DNA from: Eubacterium multiforme
GTDB taxonomy: Bacteria > Bacillota > Clostridia > Clostridiales > Clostridiaceae
DNA length: 64,000 nt
Direction of reading: 5' to 3'
Assembly (NCBI RefSeq): GCF_030813415.1
Contig: NZ_JAUSUF010000009.1
Coordinates: forward strand, 53,230 to 117,229
Shown: positions 55,815 to 64,000 of the stretch, piece after piece
Layout of the letters: each line of letters begins with the position of its first letter
Position numbering within the stretch: the stretch's first letter is position 1
Notes under the pieces: generated by a model
The model's input: the letters and a program-made list of their open reading frames with translations, nothing else
What the model was told of the DNA's origin: nothing
The model's database searches: none
Position numbers and translations under genes: made by a program

Positions 55815-55955
55815 TAAAGAAGAAACAGCCGTTTCTCACCTGCAATGCTTAGTTTTAAGTTATTAGTATGGTTTGATTTGTTTAAATTGTAGATTAATCA
55901 GGACGGCTTTGTGCCGTCCTTTATTTATATGTTAAAAATTTCGGAGGTGGAAGCC
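55815..55955 (+). promoter_or_regulatory. L20-type leader with terminator upstream of infC
   Basis: About 140 nt. A GAAAC/GTTTC hairpin near 55821-55835 is followed by a terminator-like stem AGGACGGC/GCCGTCCT (55900-55920) and a T-rich stretch. The position upstream of infC-rpmI-rplT matches the Firmicutes L20 leader, where ribosomal protein L20 binds the mRNA and causes premature termination. The L20-binding mimic itself was not checked by folding. Confidence 0.7.
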
Positions 55956-56468
55956 ATTAGTAAAAATTATATCGTAAATGAAGATATTAGAAAAAAGGAA
56001 ATAAGAGTAATATCTAAAGATGGAGAGCAGCTTGGTATATTACCAACTAAAGAAGCTCTTAAGATTGCAGAAGAAAATGAATTAGATTTAGTGATGATAT
56101 CACCAAATGCTAATCCACCAGTATGCAAGATTATGGACTTAGGTAAGTTTATATATGAGCAATCAAAAAAAGAAAAAGAAGCTAAGAAGAAACAAAAAGT
56201 TATAAATATCAAAGAAATCAGAGTAAGTCTTACTATTGAAGAAAATGATATTGCAATTAAAGCTAAAAAAGCAAGGAAGTTCCTATTAGATGGAGATAAA
56301 GTCAAAGTCACTGTAAGATTCAGAGGAAGAGAGATGGAATTAGGACATATTGCCCAAAGAATTCTTGACAACTTCGTCGGAAAACTTGAAGATGTTTGTA
56401 TCGTAGAAAAAGCTCCTAAAAGAGAAGGTAGAAACATGACAATGATTTTAGGACCAAAAAAGGCATAA
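55956..56468 (+). CDS. infC: Translation initiation factor IF-3 (AUU start)
   Basis: 170 residues from ATT 55956, five bases after GGAGGTGG. Reading from here gives [19 protein letters not shown], the IF-3 N-terminus, then EAL-type [16 protein letters not shown] and the C-terminal domain [17 protein letters not shown]. The earlier in-frame GTG (55911) lies inside the terminator stem and is not the start. AUU starts of infC are a known autoregulation device, as IF-3 discriminates against non-AUG starts. Confidence 0.96.
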   Translation: MSKNYIVNEDIRKKEIRVISKDGEQLGILPTKEALKIAEENELDLVMISPNANPPVCKIMDLGKFIYEQSKKEKEAKKKQKVINIKEIRVSLTIEENDIAIKAKKARKFLLDGDKVKVTVRFRGREMELGHIAQRILDNFVGKLEDVCIVEKAPKREGRNMTMILGPKKA

Positions 56469-56490
56469 CTTTTGAGAGGAGGATTTCATC

Positions 56491-56688
56491 ATGCCAAAAA
56501 TGAAGACACATAGAGGTGCAGCAAAGAGATTTAGAAAGACAGGTACAGGAAAACTTAAGAGAGCTAAAGCTTTCAGAAGCCACATATTAACTAAGAAGAG
56601 CTCAAAAACTAAGAGAAAACTTAGAAAAGGTGGATACGTATCAGTAGCACAAGAAAAAGTAATGAAGAAATTATTACCATACCTATAA
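56491..56688 (+). CDS. rpmI: Ribosomal protein bL35
   Basis: 65 residues, strongly basic. [20 protein letters not shown] and [16 protein letters not shown] are the bL35 signature. It sits between infC and rplT, with GAGAGGAGG before the ATG. Confidence 0.97.
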   Translation: MPKMKTHRGAAKRFRKTGTGKLKRAKAFRSHILTKKSSKTKRKLRKGGYVSVAQEKVMKKLLPYL

Positions 56689-56715
56689 GAGTTTGGACGC
56701 AGGAGGTTTTATTAA

Positions 56716-57075
56716 ATGGCAAGAGTTAAGAGAGCAGTTAACGCTCGTAAGAATCATAAAAAAGTGTTAAAGCTTGCAAAAGGATACTACGGTGGAAAGA
56801 GCAAGTTATTTAAAACAGCTAATGAATCAGTTATAAGAGCATTAAGAAATGCTTATGTTGGTAGAAGATTAAAGAAGAGAGATTACAGAAGACTATGGAT
56901 AGCTAGAATAAACGCAGCTACAAGAATGAATGGTCTTTCATACTCAAGATTCATGAATGGAATCAAATTAGCTGGAATAGACATAAACAGAAAAATGTTA
57001 TCAGAAATAGCTATCAACGATCCAAAAGCATTTGCAGAATTAGTTGAAGTAGCTAAAAAACATATAAACGCTTAA
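56716..57075 (+). CDS. rplT: Ribosomal protein bL20
   Basis: 119 residues. [40 protein letters not shown] and [19 protein letters not shown] are bL20. In Bacillus it is also the repressor of its own operon through the leader upstream of infC. It is the last gene before a GC-rich terminator. Confidence 0.98.
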   Translation: MARVKRAVNARKNHKKVLKLAKGYYGGKSKLFKTANESVIRALRNAYVGRRLKKRDYRRLWIARINAATRMNGLSYSRFMNGIKLAGIDINRKMLSEIAINDPKAFAELVEVAKKHINA

Positions 57076-57079
57076 TTAT

Positions 57080-57108
57080 AAAGATGCGACTTAGGTCGCA
57101 TTTTCTTT
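57080..57108 (+). terminator. Intrinsic terminator after rplT
   Basis: AAAGATGCGAC and GTCGCATTTTCTTT form a GC-strong stem, followed by a T-rich tail. Confidence 0.85.
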
Positions 57109-57272
57109 ATATATAGGGGGAATTTGAAGGAAATGTTTACATATTTATAAAATATTAATATAGATATAATAATCCTTTAACATGGGAATAGTAAAATTAA
57201 GTTTCTGATATTTTATAATATATTGTGTATAATAGATATTAAGTGTTATATCTAAACCTTTGAGGTGGTTAA

Positions 57273-58616
57273 ATGAAAAAAAGTTTAATGAAAAAAAAGT
57301 TAAGTGGAGTGCAAGTTCTAGCACTTGGGTTTTTTATAGTTATATTTATAGGGGCAATACTTTTAAGCTTACCAATTTCATCAGAAAGTGGAGAAAGCAC
57401 GAATTTTTTAGATGCCTTATTTACTTCAACTTCAGCTGTATGTGTAACAGGTCTTGTAACTTTGGATACAGGAACATACTGGAATGAATTTGGTCAAGTA
57501 GTTATAATGTTACTTATTGAAATTGGTGGTTTAGGATTTATGTCCTTTGCAACCTTTATAGCAGTTTTGTTAGGTAAAAAGATAACATTAAGAGATAGGT
57601 TGTTAATGCAAGAAGCTATGAATACATTTAATATTCAAGGGCTAGTAAAAATGGTAAAGTATGTTTTAAGTTTTACTTTTGCAGTACAATTCTTTGGAGC
57701 ACTATTATTATCTACTCAATTTATTCCAAGGTTTGGTATAGGAAAAGGAATATACTTTAGTGTTTTTCATTCAATATCTGCTTTTTGTAATGATGGATTT
57801 GACTTATTTGGAGGATTTAGTTCAGTTACATCCTATTCTAGCAACGCTGTAGTTTTATTAACTATAAGTAGCCTTATTATTATAGGTGGACTTGGATTTA
57901 CTGTATGGATGGAATTATATAATTATAGGGGAATTAAAAAATTATCTGTACATTCAAAAGTTGTTTTATTAATTACAACTATACTTATAATTGGTGGAAC
58001 TATATTAATGTATTTATTTGAAATGCACAATCCAGAAACAATGGGTAAAATGGGAGTTGGAGATAAAATACTAAATTCTTATTTTGCTTCTGTATCTCCA
58101 AGAACAGCTGGCTTTAACAGTGTATCAACAGATGGAATGACAAACGCTGGAAAGTTTTTAACAATAATTTTAATGTTTATAGGTGGATCGCCAGGGTCAA
58201 CAGCAGGAGGACTTAAAACTGCTACATTTGGAGTTATTATATTAACTGTAATTTCAGTAATTAGAGGAAGAGAAGATACTCAAGTTTTTGGAAGAAGATT
58301 TTCAAAGGACTTAGTTTATAAATCTTTTGCTCTTTTAATAATAGGTATGTCTCTTGTTATAGGAGTTACACTTATATTATCTATAACAGATCCAAATGAG
58401 TCATTTGTAAATTTAATGTATGAGGCAACATCAGCTTTTGGTACAGTTGGACTTACAACAGGAGTAACTCAAAGATTAAGTACAGCTGGAAAAATTATCA
58501 TAATAATAACAATGTATTGTGGTAGAGTTGGACCTATGACTGTAGCCTTAGCATTTTTAAGAAACAAGAAAAAGCAAACACATAAATATCCAGAAGGCAA
58601 GATTTTAATTGGTTAG
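57273..58616 (+). CDS. ktrB: Potassium uptake channel subunit KtrB/TrkH family
   Basis: 447 residues with four repeated M1-P-M2 units. The selectivity-filter glycines are seen in STSAVCVTGLVT, FCNDGFDLF, PRTAGFNSVS and FGTVGLTTG. The length and lack of the extra N-terminal helices of TrkH favour KtrB. It forms the K+/Na+-type uptake pore together with the RCK subunit KtrA downstream. A TATAAT at 57228-57233 is a possible -10, with no good -35. AGGTGG precedes the ATG. Confidence 0.93.
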   Translation: MKKSLMKKKLSGVQVLALGFFIVIFIGAILLSLPISSESGESTNFLDALFTSTSAVCVTGLVTLDTGTYWNEFGQVVIMLLIEIGGLGFMSFATFIAVLLGKKITLRDRLLMQEAMNTFNIQGLVKMVKYVLSFTFAVQFFGALLLSTQFIPRFGIGKGIYFSVFHSISAFCNDGFDLFGGFSSVTSYSSNAVVLLTISSLIIIGGLGFTVWMELYNYRGIKKLSVHSKVVLLITTILIIGGTILMYLFEMHNPETMGKMGVGDKILNSYFASVSPRTAGFNSVSTDGMTNAGKFLTIILMFIGGSPGSTAGGLKTATFGVIILTVISVIRGREDTQVFGRRFSKDLVYKSFALLIIGMSLVIGVTLILSITDPNESFVNLMYEATSAFGTVGLTTGVTQRLSTAGKIIIIITMYCGRVGPMTVALAFLRNKKKQTHKYPEGKILIG

Positions 58617-58628
58617 GGGATGAATTAT

Positions 58629-59294
58629 ATGATGAAAAAACAATTTGTAATTATAGGTCTTGGAAGATTTGGATCATCTATTGCAGAGACTTTATATACT
58701 CTTGGAAATGATGTTCTTGTTATAGATAAAGATGAAGATTTAATTCAAGATATATCTGATAAAGTTACTCATGCTGTACAAATGGATGCAACTGATGAAG
58801 GTGCACTTAGAACTTTAGGCCTTAGAAATTTTGATGTAGCAGTTGTAACAATTGGTTCTAATATTCAAGCAAGTGTTATGGCAACACTATTAGTTAAAGA
58901 ATTAGGAGTTAAGTATATAATTGCAAAAGGAAATAGCGATTTACATGCTAAAGTATTATATAAAATTGGAGCTGATAGAGTAATATTACCTGAAAAGGAT
59001 ATGGGAGTTAGAGTTGCCCATAATCTAGTTTCAGAAAGTATATTAGACTTTATAGAATTATCACCAGATTATAGTATTATGGAGATAGAAGCACCAGAAG
59101 AATGGCAAAATAAAACTATTAGAGAATTAAAACTTAGAAGTAAATATGGAATAAATGTTATGGCCATAAAGAGAGATGATGAAATAAATCTTTCTCCTCC
59201 AGCAGATTTTGTAGTGGAAAGTAAAGATATATTTGTAGCTATAGGTTCAGCAGAGGATTTAAGCAAATTAGAAGGCATGATAGTTAAATTCTAA
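58629..59294 (+). CDS. ktrA: Potassium channel regulatory RCK subunit KtrA
   Basis: About 221 residues from ATG 58629, nine bases after AGGGG; ATGs at 58620 (touching that site) and 58632 are alternatives. FVIIGLGRFGSSIAETLY is the RCK nucleotide-binding motif for ATP/NAD and c-di-AMP-linked gating, followed by DKDEDLIQ and DEGALRTLG. A TrkA_C domain starts near 140 (ADFVVESKDIFVAIG). It lies 12 nt after ktrB. Confidence 0.92.
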   Translation: MMKKQFVIIGLGRFGSSIAETLYTLGNDVLVIDKDEDLIQDISDKVTHAVQMDATDEGALRTLGLRNFDVAVVTIGSNIQASVMATLLVKELGVKYIIAKGNSDLHAKVLYKIGADRVILPEKDMGVRVAHNLVSESILDFIELSPDYSIMEIEAPEEWQNKTIRELKLRSKYGINVMAIKRDDEINLSPPADFVVESKDIFVAIGSAEDLSKLEGMIVKF

Positions 59295-59313
59295 CTTAAT
59301 TGAGGTGCAGATT

Positions 59314-60093
59314 TTGATTTATATAGAAAGTAAAGATAATGCTATATATAAAGAAACAAAAAAATTAAAAGAAAGAAGAAATAGAAATAAATTAAAAAAA
59401 TATTTAATTGAAGGTTTTAGATTAGTAGAGGAAGCTTTAAAAGCTGGTGCTAATATAGAAACTATATTTTGTCTTAAGGAACTTGAAGAAAAGACAGAAG
59501 AATTAGTAAATAAATATAATTATAAAGGCAAAATTTTTGGCTTAAATAAAAATTTATTTCTAGAAAGCTGCGGAACAGAAAATCCTCAAGGAATTCTTGG
59601 AGTTGTAATAATGGAACAAAATAAAATAGATATAAATGGAGAATTTTATTTGTTATGTGATAAATTACAAGACCCAGGAAATCTTGGAACGATAATAAGA
59701 ACAGCCCATGCAGCAGGAATAGATGGTATTATATTAACAAAGGGAACTGTTGATATATATAATGAAAAAACTATTAGATCAACTATGGGTTCTATGTTTT
59801 ATATACCAATAATTGAGGATGATGACCTTACTATTATAAAATCTTTAAAAGAAATGGGCTTTTCAATTTTTTCAACATCTTTAGAAGGGAAAAACAATTT
59901 TTTTGAAGAAGATTTAACAGGTAAGATAGTTATTACTGTTGGAAATGAAGGAAATGGAGTTTCAGATGAAATATACAATCTTTCTGACAAAAAAGTAAAA
60001 ATACCAATGCCAGGAGGAGCTGAATCTTTAAATGTAGGAGTAGCAACTTCAATTGTTCTTTATGAAAGAGTTAGGCAAAAGAAAGCTTTATAG
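59314..60093 (+). CDS. TrmH-family 23S rRNA/tRNA 2'-O-ribose methyltransferase
   Basis: About 259 residues from TTG 59314, seven bases after GAGGTG; a GTG at 59305 is in frame but is part of that site. SPOUT knot motifs are DPGNLGTIIRTAHAAG, GNEGNGVSDE and IPMPGGAESLNVGVATSI. An N-terminal L30e-like domain (YLIEGFRLVEEALKAGAN) is present, as in RlmB. Target nucleotide unknown. It follows ktrA by 19 nt and precedes the pheST leader. It may belong to the ktrBA operon. Confidence 0.87.
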   Translation: MIYIESKDNAIYKETKKLKERRNRNKLKKYLIEGFRLVEEALKAGANIETIFCLKELEEKTEELVNKYNYKGKIFGLNKNLFLESCGTENPQGILGVVIMEQNKIDINGEFYLLCDKLQDPGNLGTIIRTAHAAGIDGIILTKGTVDIYNEKTIRSTMGSMFYIPIIEDDDLTIIKSLKEMGFSIFSTSLEGKNNFFEEDLTGKIVITVGNEGNGVSDEIYNLSDKKVKIPMPGGAESLNVGVATSIVLYERVRQKKAL

Positions 60094-60096
60094 GTA

Positions 60097-60125
60097 TTGA
60101 ACTTTTAGAAAATACTGTGTATAAT
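60097..60125 (+). promoter_or_regulatory. Promoter of the pheST T-box transcript
   Basis: TTGAAC (60097-60102), 17-bp spacer, TATAAT (60120-60125). Confidence 0.75.
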
Positions 60126-60149
60126 CTAGGATATAATCTTAAATTAATA

Positions 60150-60390
60150 AAGCATTGATAGAGAGAGTAAATATAAGTAACTTTTTAAGGGAGAAGTGGT
60201 CATAGACTGTAAGCCACTTTAAAAGAATTATATTGAAGTTCACTCAGGAGTTCTAGCTGCGAAAGTTTTTAGTAGCAGTTAGCGGGTAAAATCGTTAAAT
60301 TTACGAGTTGGGTTTAATTATTATATTAAACCAATTAGGGTGGTAACGCGGATATTCCGTCCCTTTTATTAGGGGCGGTTTTTTTATTAT
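60150..60390 (+). promoter_or_regulatory. T-box riboswitch of pheST
   Basis: The T-box AGGGTGGTAACGCGG (60337-60351) is followed by a terminator CCGTCCC/GGGGCGG (60357-60378) and a run of seven T. The specifier region TTGAAGTTCACTC gives TTC (60239-60241), a phenylalanine codon. A hairpin GTGGTCATAG...CCACTT lies at the distal part of Stem I. Uncharged tRNA-Phe should antiterminate and switch pheST on. Confidence 0.93.
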
Positions 60391-60432
60391 GAAAAATTAA
60401 TTTAAAATTGTTAAGGAAAGGAGACTTTGAAT

Positions 60433-61452
60433 ATGAGAGAAAAACTAAAAGATATTCAAGAATCAGCATTAAAGGTTATAGAAGATGCTAAAACTTCTTC
60501 AAAAATTGAAGAAATAAGAGTAAAATACCTTGGTAAAAAAGGGGAACTTACAACTATACTTAGAGGAATGAAGGACCTTTCTAATGAAGAAAGACCTATA
60601 GTTGGTAAGATGGTTAATGAAGTAAAGTCAGTATTAGAAGAAAAGATAGAAAGTATTTCTAAAGAAATAAAGAATAAAGAAAAGAATGAAAAATTATCTA
60701 AAGAAATTATAGATATTTCATTACCAGGAAAAAAAGAAAGATTAGGTAAGAGACATCCACTAGATTTAACTCTTGAAAGTATGAAAGATATATTTATATC
60801 AATGGGATTTACTATTGAAGAGGGACCTGAAATAGAACTTGATAAATATAATTTTGAGGCTTTAAATATTCCTAAAAATCATCCAGCTAGAAGTGAACAA
60901 GATACATTTTACATAAATGATAGTCTAGTTTTAAGAACACAAACTTCTCCAGTTCAAGTTAGAACTATGGAAAATCAAGAGCCACCAATAAAAATGATAT
61001 CACCAGGAAAGGTTTATAGATCAGATGATGTAGATGCTACTCATTCACCAATCTTCTACCAAATGGAAGGACTAGTAATTGATAAGGGAGTTACATTTGC
61101 AGATCTTAAAGGAACTTTAGAATTATTTGCAAAGAAAATGTTTGGTAGCAAAGTAAAAACTAAATTTAGACCTCACCACTTCCCATTTACAGAACCTTCA
61201 GCAGAAATGGATGCTACATGCTTTGTTTGTGGAGGAAAGGGATGTAAAGTTTGTAAAGGAAGCGGATGGATTGAAATATTAGGTTGTGGTATGGTTCATC
61301 CACAAGTACTTAGAAATTTTGGAATAGACCCAGAAGTATACTCAGGATTTGCTTTTGGATTTGGAGTAGACAGAATGGTAATGCTTAAATATGGTATAGA
61401 TGATATAAGATTACTATATGAAAGTGATATGAGATTCTTAGATCAATTCTAA
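60433..61452 (+). CDS. pheS: Phenylalanyl-tRNA synthetase alpha subunit
   Basis: 339 residues from ATG 60433, with AAGGAG about 10 nt upstream; a TTG at 60427 is too close to it. A coiled-coil N-terminus of about 85 residues precedes the class II core: motif 2 in [18 protein letters not shown] and motif 3 in [30 protein letters not shown] and [12 protein letters not shown] are typical of PheS. Its partner pheT follows after 32 nt. Confidence 0.97.
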   Translation: MREKLKDIQESALKVIEDAKTSSKIEEIRVKYLGKKGELTTILRGMKDLSNEERPIVGKMVNEVKSVLEEKIESISKEIKNKEKNEKLSKEIIDISLPGKKERLGKRHPLDLTLESMKDIFISMGFTIEEGPEIELDKYNFEALNIPKNHPARSEQDTFYINDSLVLRTQTSPVQVRTMENQEPPIKMISPGKVYRSDDVDATHSPIFYQMEGLVIDKGVTFADLKGTLELFAKKMFGSKVKTKFRPHHFPFTEPSAEMDATCFVCGGKGCKVCKGSGWIEILGCGMVHPQVLRNFGIDPEVYSGFAFGFGVDRMVMLKYGIDDIRLLYESDMRFLDQF

Positions 61453-61484
61453 AATATTTTAGTTTTAAAGTAGGAGGTAACAAA

Positions 61485-63866
61485 ATGAAAGTACCATATA
61501 GTTGGTTAAAAGATTATGTTGATATAAATGTAAATGCAGTAGAACTTGGAGATTTATTAACTTTAACAGGTTCAGCATTAGAAGGAATAATAGTTCAAGG
61601 AGATTTAATAAATAGAGTTGTTGTTTGTAAATTTAATTCAATAGAAAAACATCCAGATGCAGAAAAGTTAAGTATCTGTCTTGTTGATATTGGAGAAAAG
61701 GAAGAACTTCAAATAGTAACAGCTGCAACTAATATGAAAGTTGGAGATAAGGTGCCAGTTGCCCTTCATAAATCAACTTTAGCAGATGGTTCAGAAATTA
61801 AAAAAGGTAAGCTTAGAGGAGTTGTTTCAAATGGAATGTTCTGCTCAGAGGCAGAACTTGGCTTAAAGGGAGAAGATGAAGTAGATGGACTTATGATTCT
61901 TCCAGAGGATGCTCCAATTGGAATGGAAATTAAAGAATATTTAGAACTTAAAAAGGAAACTTTAGATTTTGATATAACATCAAATAGACCAGATTGTTTA
62001 AGTATGATAGGAATGGCAAGAGAAACTGCTGCAACACTTAGAACAGAGTATAAAATGCCAAATTTAGAATATAAAGTTACTTCAAAAGACAATATAAATG
62101 ATGAAATAAAAATAGATGTAAAAGATCCATTATGTAAAAGATATATGGCAAGAGGAGTTAAAAATGTAAAGATAGCTCCATCACCAAAATGGATACAAGA
62201 TAGACTTTTAGATGCAGGGGTTAGACCAATAAATAACATAGTAGATATTACAAACTTTGTTATGCTTGAAATTGGAGAGCCAATGCATGCCTTTGACAGA
62301 AGAGAAATTAAGTCAAATAATATTGTAGTGGAAAAGGCTAAAAATAAAGAAAAATTCACTACATTAGATGAAGTAGAAAGAGAATTAGATGATACAGTTT
62401 TATGTATTAAAGATTCAGAAAATACAATTGCTTTAGCTGGAATTATGGGCGGATTAGATTCAGAAGTTAAAAACGATACTACTGAAATAATATTTGAATG
62501 TGCAAATTTTGATGGAACTAATATAAGAGTTAATTCTAAAAAACTTGGAATTAGAACGGAAAGTTCAACAAGATTTGAAAAGGATATTGACCCAAATCTT
62601 GCAGAAATAGCTTTAAATAGAGCTTGTGCACTTATTTGTGAATTAGGCTGTGGAGATGTAATGGAAGGCACAATTGACATATATAATGATGTTAAAAAGC
62701 CAGGTGCTATAACAGTTGATTCTAACTGGATTAACAAATTCTTAGGAACAGATATTTCTAAAGAAGAAATGAAGAGATGTTTAGATTTAGTTGATTTAAA
62801 AACTGAAATTAATGGAGATGATCTTCAAATAGTAATACCAACATTTAGAGTTGATATTGGAATTAAAGAAGATATTGCAGAAGAAGTTGCAAGAATATAT
62901 GGATATAACAATATAAAAGGAACTATTTTTAAAGTTCAAACAGAAAGAGAACCAAAGTATAAAAAAGAAATGTTAGATGAAAAAGTTATTGATATAATGA
63001 CAGCAAGTGGATTAAATCAATCTATAAGTTATTCATTTATATCACCAAAGGCTTTTGATAAAATAGCATTACCAGAAGATAGTGAATTAAGAAAGGTAGT
63101 TACTATAAAGAATCCTTTAGGAGAAGATTATAGTGTTATGAGAACAACAACTATTGCTTCAATGATGGAATCTTTAGCAAGAAACTATTCAAGAAATAAT
63201 AGTGAAGCATATCTTTTTGAAATAGGTAAAATATATATTCCTTCAGAGGATCCAACTGAAATTCCAACAGAGAAAAATATTTTAACAGTTGGACTTTATG
63301 GTGATGTAGATTACTTAAACTTAAAAGGAATTGTAGAAAATTTAATTGATGGATTAAAGGTTAAGGGAGTTAAGTTCTTAAGAGAAATAGAAAACCCAAG
63401 CTTCCATCCAGGAAAAACTGCAAAACTTATAGTAGGAAGAAAAACAGAAGCTGGAGTATTTGGAGAAATTCATCCAGATGTTAATGAAAACTTTGATATA
63501 GATGTTCCATGCTATGTTGCACAAATAGATTTAGATGCTGTTTATGAAAATGCAGAAACTGAAAGTAAATATAAGCCATTACCTAAGTTCCCAGCAGTTA
63601 CAAGAGATATTGCCCTTTTAGTTGATGAACATATATTAGTTCAAGATATTGAAGATGCAATAAGAAAAGCTGGCGGAAATTTAGTTGAAAAAGTTGATCT
63701 TTTTGATATATACAGAGGAGAACAAATTCCAGAAGGCAAAAAGAGTATAGCTTATGCAATAGTTTATAGAAATGAAGCAAAAACTTTAACTGATAAAGAA
63801 GTTAATAAAGTACATGAAAAAATATTAAGAGCCCTTGAATATAAATTAGGAGCTATTTTAAGATAA
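61485..63866 (+). CDS. pheT: Phenylalanyl-tRNA synthetase beta subunit
   Basis: 793 residues, standard length. In order: a tRNA-binding domain like EMAP II ([35 protein letters not shown]), the B3/4 editing domain ([15 protein letters not shown]), B5 ([16 protein letters not shown]), a catalytic-like core, and a C-terminal ferredoxin-like anticodon-binding domain ([14 protein letters not shown]). It forms the alpha2beta2 enzyme with PheS. AGGAGG precedes the ATG. Confidence 0.97.
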   Translation: MKVPYSWLKDYVDINVNAVELGDLLTLTGSALEGIIVQGDLINRVVVCKFNSIEKHPDAEKLSICLVDIGEKEELQIVTAATNMKVGDKVPVALHKSTLADGSEIKKGKLRGVVSNGMFCSEAELGLKGEDEVDGLMILPEDAPIGMEIKEYLELKKETLDFDITSNRPDCLSMIGMARETAATLRTEYKMPNLEYKVTSKDNINDEIKIDVKDPLCKRYMARGVKNVKIAPSPKWIQDRLLDAGVRPINNIVDITNFVMLEIGEPMHAFDRREIKSNNIVVEKAKNKEKFTTLDEVERELDDTVLCIKDSENTIALAGIMGGLDSEVKNDTTEIIFECANFDGTNIRVNSKKLGIRTESSTRFEKDIDPNLAEIALNRACALICELGCGDVMEGTIDIYNDVKKPGAITVDSNWINKFLGTDISKEEMKRCLDLVDLKTEINGDDLQIVIPTFRVDIGIKEDIAEEVARIYGYNNIKGTIFKVQTEREPKYKKEMLDEKVIDIMTASGLNQSISYSFISPKAFDKIALPEDSELRKVVTIKNPLGEDYSVMRTTTIASMMESLARNYSRNNSEAYLFEIGKIYIPSEDPTEIPTEKNILTVGLYGDVDYLNLKGIVENLIDGLKVKGVKFLREIENPSFHPGKTAKLIVGRKTEAGVFGEIHPDVNENFDIDVPCYVAQIDLDAVYENAETESKYKPLPKFPAVTRDIALLVDEHILVQDIEDAIRKAGGNLVEKVDLFDIYRGEQIPEGKKSIAYAIVYRNEAKTLTDKEVNKVHEKILRALEYKLGAILR

Positions 63867-63871
63867 TATTT

Positions 63872-63912
63872 AAAGAGAGTTAATCATTTTATTAGATTAG
63901 CTCTCTTTTTTT
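63872..63912 (+). terminator. Intrinsic terminator after pheT
   Basis: AAAGAGAG and TTAATC pair with GATTAGCTCTCTTT, followed by a T run. Confidence 0.85.
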
Positions 63913-63916
63913 GTAT

Positions 63917-64000
63917 TTAGAATACCACCTGCTATGCGGGTGGTTCTAAAAAGCTTTCAGCGGTGAGTAGAAAATAAAAAACCTCCATTGTAAAATTATA
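63917..64000. mobile_element. Possible IS200/IS605-type end (hairpin), cut by the window edge
   Basis: AGAATACCACCTGC and GCGGGTGGTTCT (63919-63932 and 63936-63947) form a GC-rich stem with a TAT loop and a bulged T, directly after the pheT terminator. It is much more GC-rich than its surroundings, and the following AAAGCTTTCAGCGGTGAG looks like the start of an IS200-type element. No transposase can be read within the remaining bases, so this may also be an isolated repeat unit. Confidence 0.4.

Noticed and set aside
61766..62737. Long antisense ORF (323 codons) within pheT
   Set aside because: It lies wholly opposite a full-length, well-conserved pheT. Its composition (Ser/Leu/Ile rich) is the usual shadow of AT-rich coding sequence, and it has no ribosome site.
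1..64000. CRISPR array, prophage, restriction system or toxin-antitoxin pair
   Set aside because: No regular repeats with spacers, no phage structural or integrase genes, and no methylase-endonuclease or toxin motif were found.

Overview
The window is low-GC DNA (by eye about 30% or less). It has tight Shine-Dalgarno sites, many short intrinsic terminators, TTG/GTG starts and T-box leaders. Together with an alpha/beta spore protein, a YtxC-type sporulation protein, a flavodiiron protein and a very large 2-hydroxyacyl-CoA dehydratase activase, this points to an anaerobic, spore-forming Clostridium (sensu stricto), most like C. perfringens or a close relative. The species is an inference. Nearly all of it reads as stable chromosome: no prophage, CRISPR array, integron or complete IS is visible. 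The only mobile-element hint is a hairpin in the last 85 bases.

Layout. 0-5.8 kb: the end of a uronate-catabolism cluster (5'-truncated KDG-type kinase, heparinase II/III-family lyase, two tandem LacI-family repressors) followed by a flavodoxin-like protein. 6-10.6 kb: transport (APC amino-acid permease with a structured leader, AbgT-family transporter, split ThrE exporter). 10.7-20.5 kb: glyA, a metallophosphoesterase, an M19 dipeptidase, an SDR, an OmpR-type two-component system, an M16 protease, recX, a transglutaminase-like membrane protein and a TPR protein. 20.8-28.1 kb: the giant dehydratase activase and T-box-controlled valS. 28.2-33.1 kb: a thiol/oxygen-stress island (thioredoxin, RclA-like flavoprotein, HxlR regulator, CcdA-TlpA fusion, flavodiiron protein). 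33.3-39.3 kb: folC, RNase Z, small conserved genes, a beta-propeller, a polysaccharide deacetylase and a double-OB SSB-like protein.

39.3-50.8 kb: diaminopimelate/lysine genes (dapH, a PatA-like aminotransferase coupled to cobO, then asd-dapA-dapB) around a complete oppBCDFA oligopeptide transporter. 51-54.7 kb: spore protein, methyltransferase, Hsp33, tRNA-Cys, HD hydrolase and a GME-fold-like protein. 54.9-63.9 kb: ytxC, the infC-rpmI-rplT operon with its leader and AUU start, KtrBA potassium uptake, a TrmH-type rRNA methyltransferase and T-box-controlled pheST.

How they fit together. Translation genes (valS, pheST, infC operon, tRNA-Cys, rRNA methylase) sit under RNA-based control. Peptide and amino-acid import (Opp, AbgT, APC) lies beside cell-wall precursor synthesis (DAP). 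A redox block suits an anaerobe that meets oxidants in a host. No single wholly new system is evident. The best leads are the redox island, the stand-alone activase, the permease leader that could be an sRNA or attenuator, the paired palindromes in front of opp, and a few unusual translation starts.
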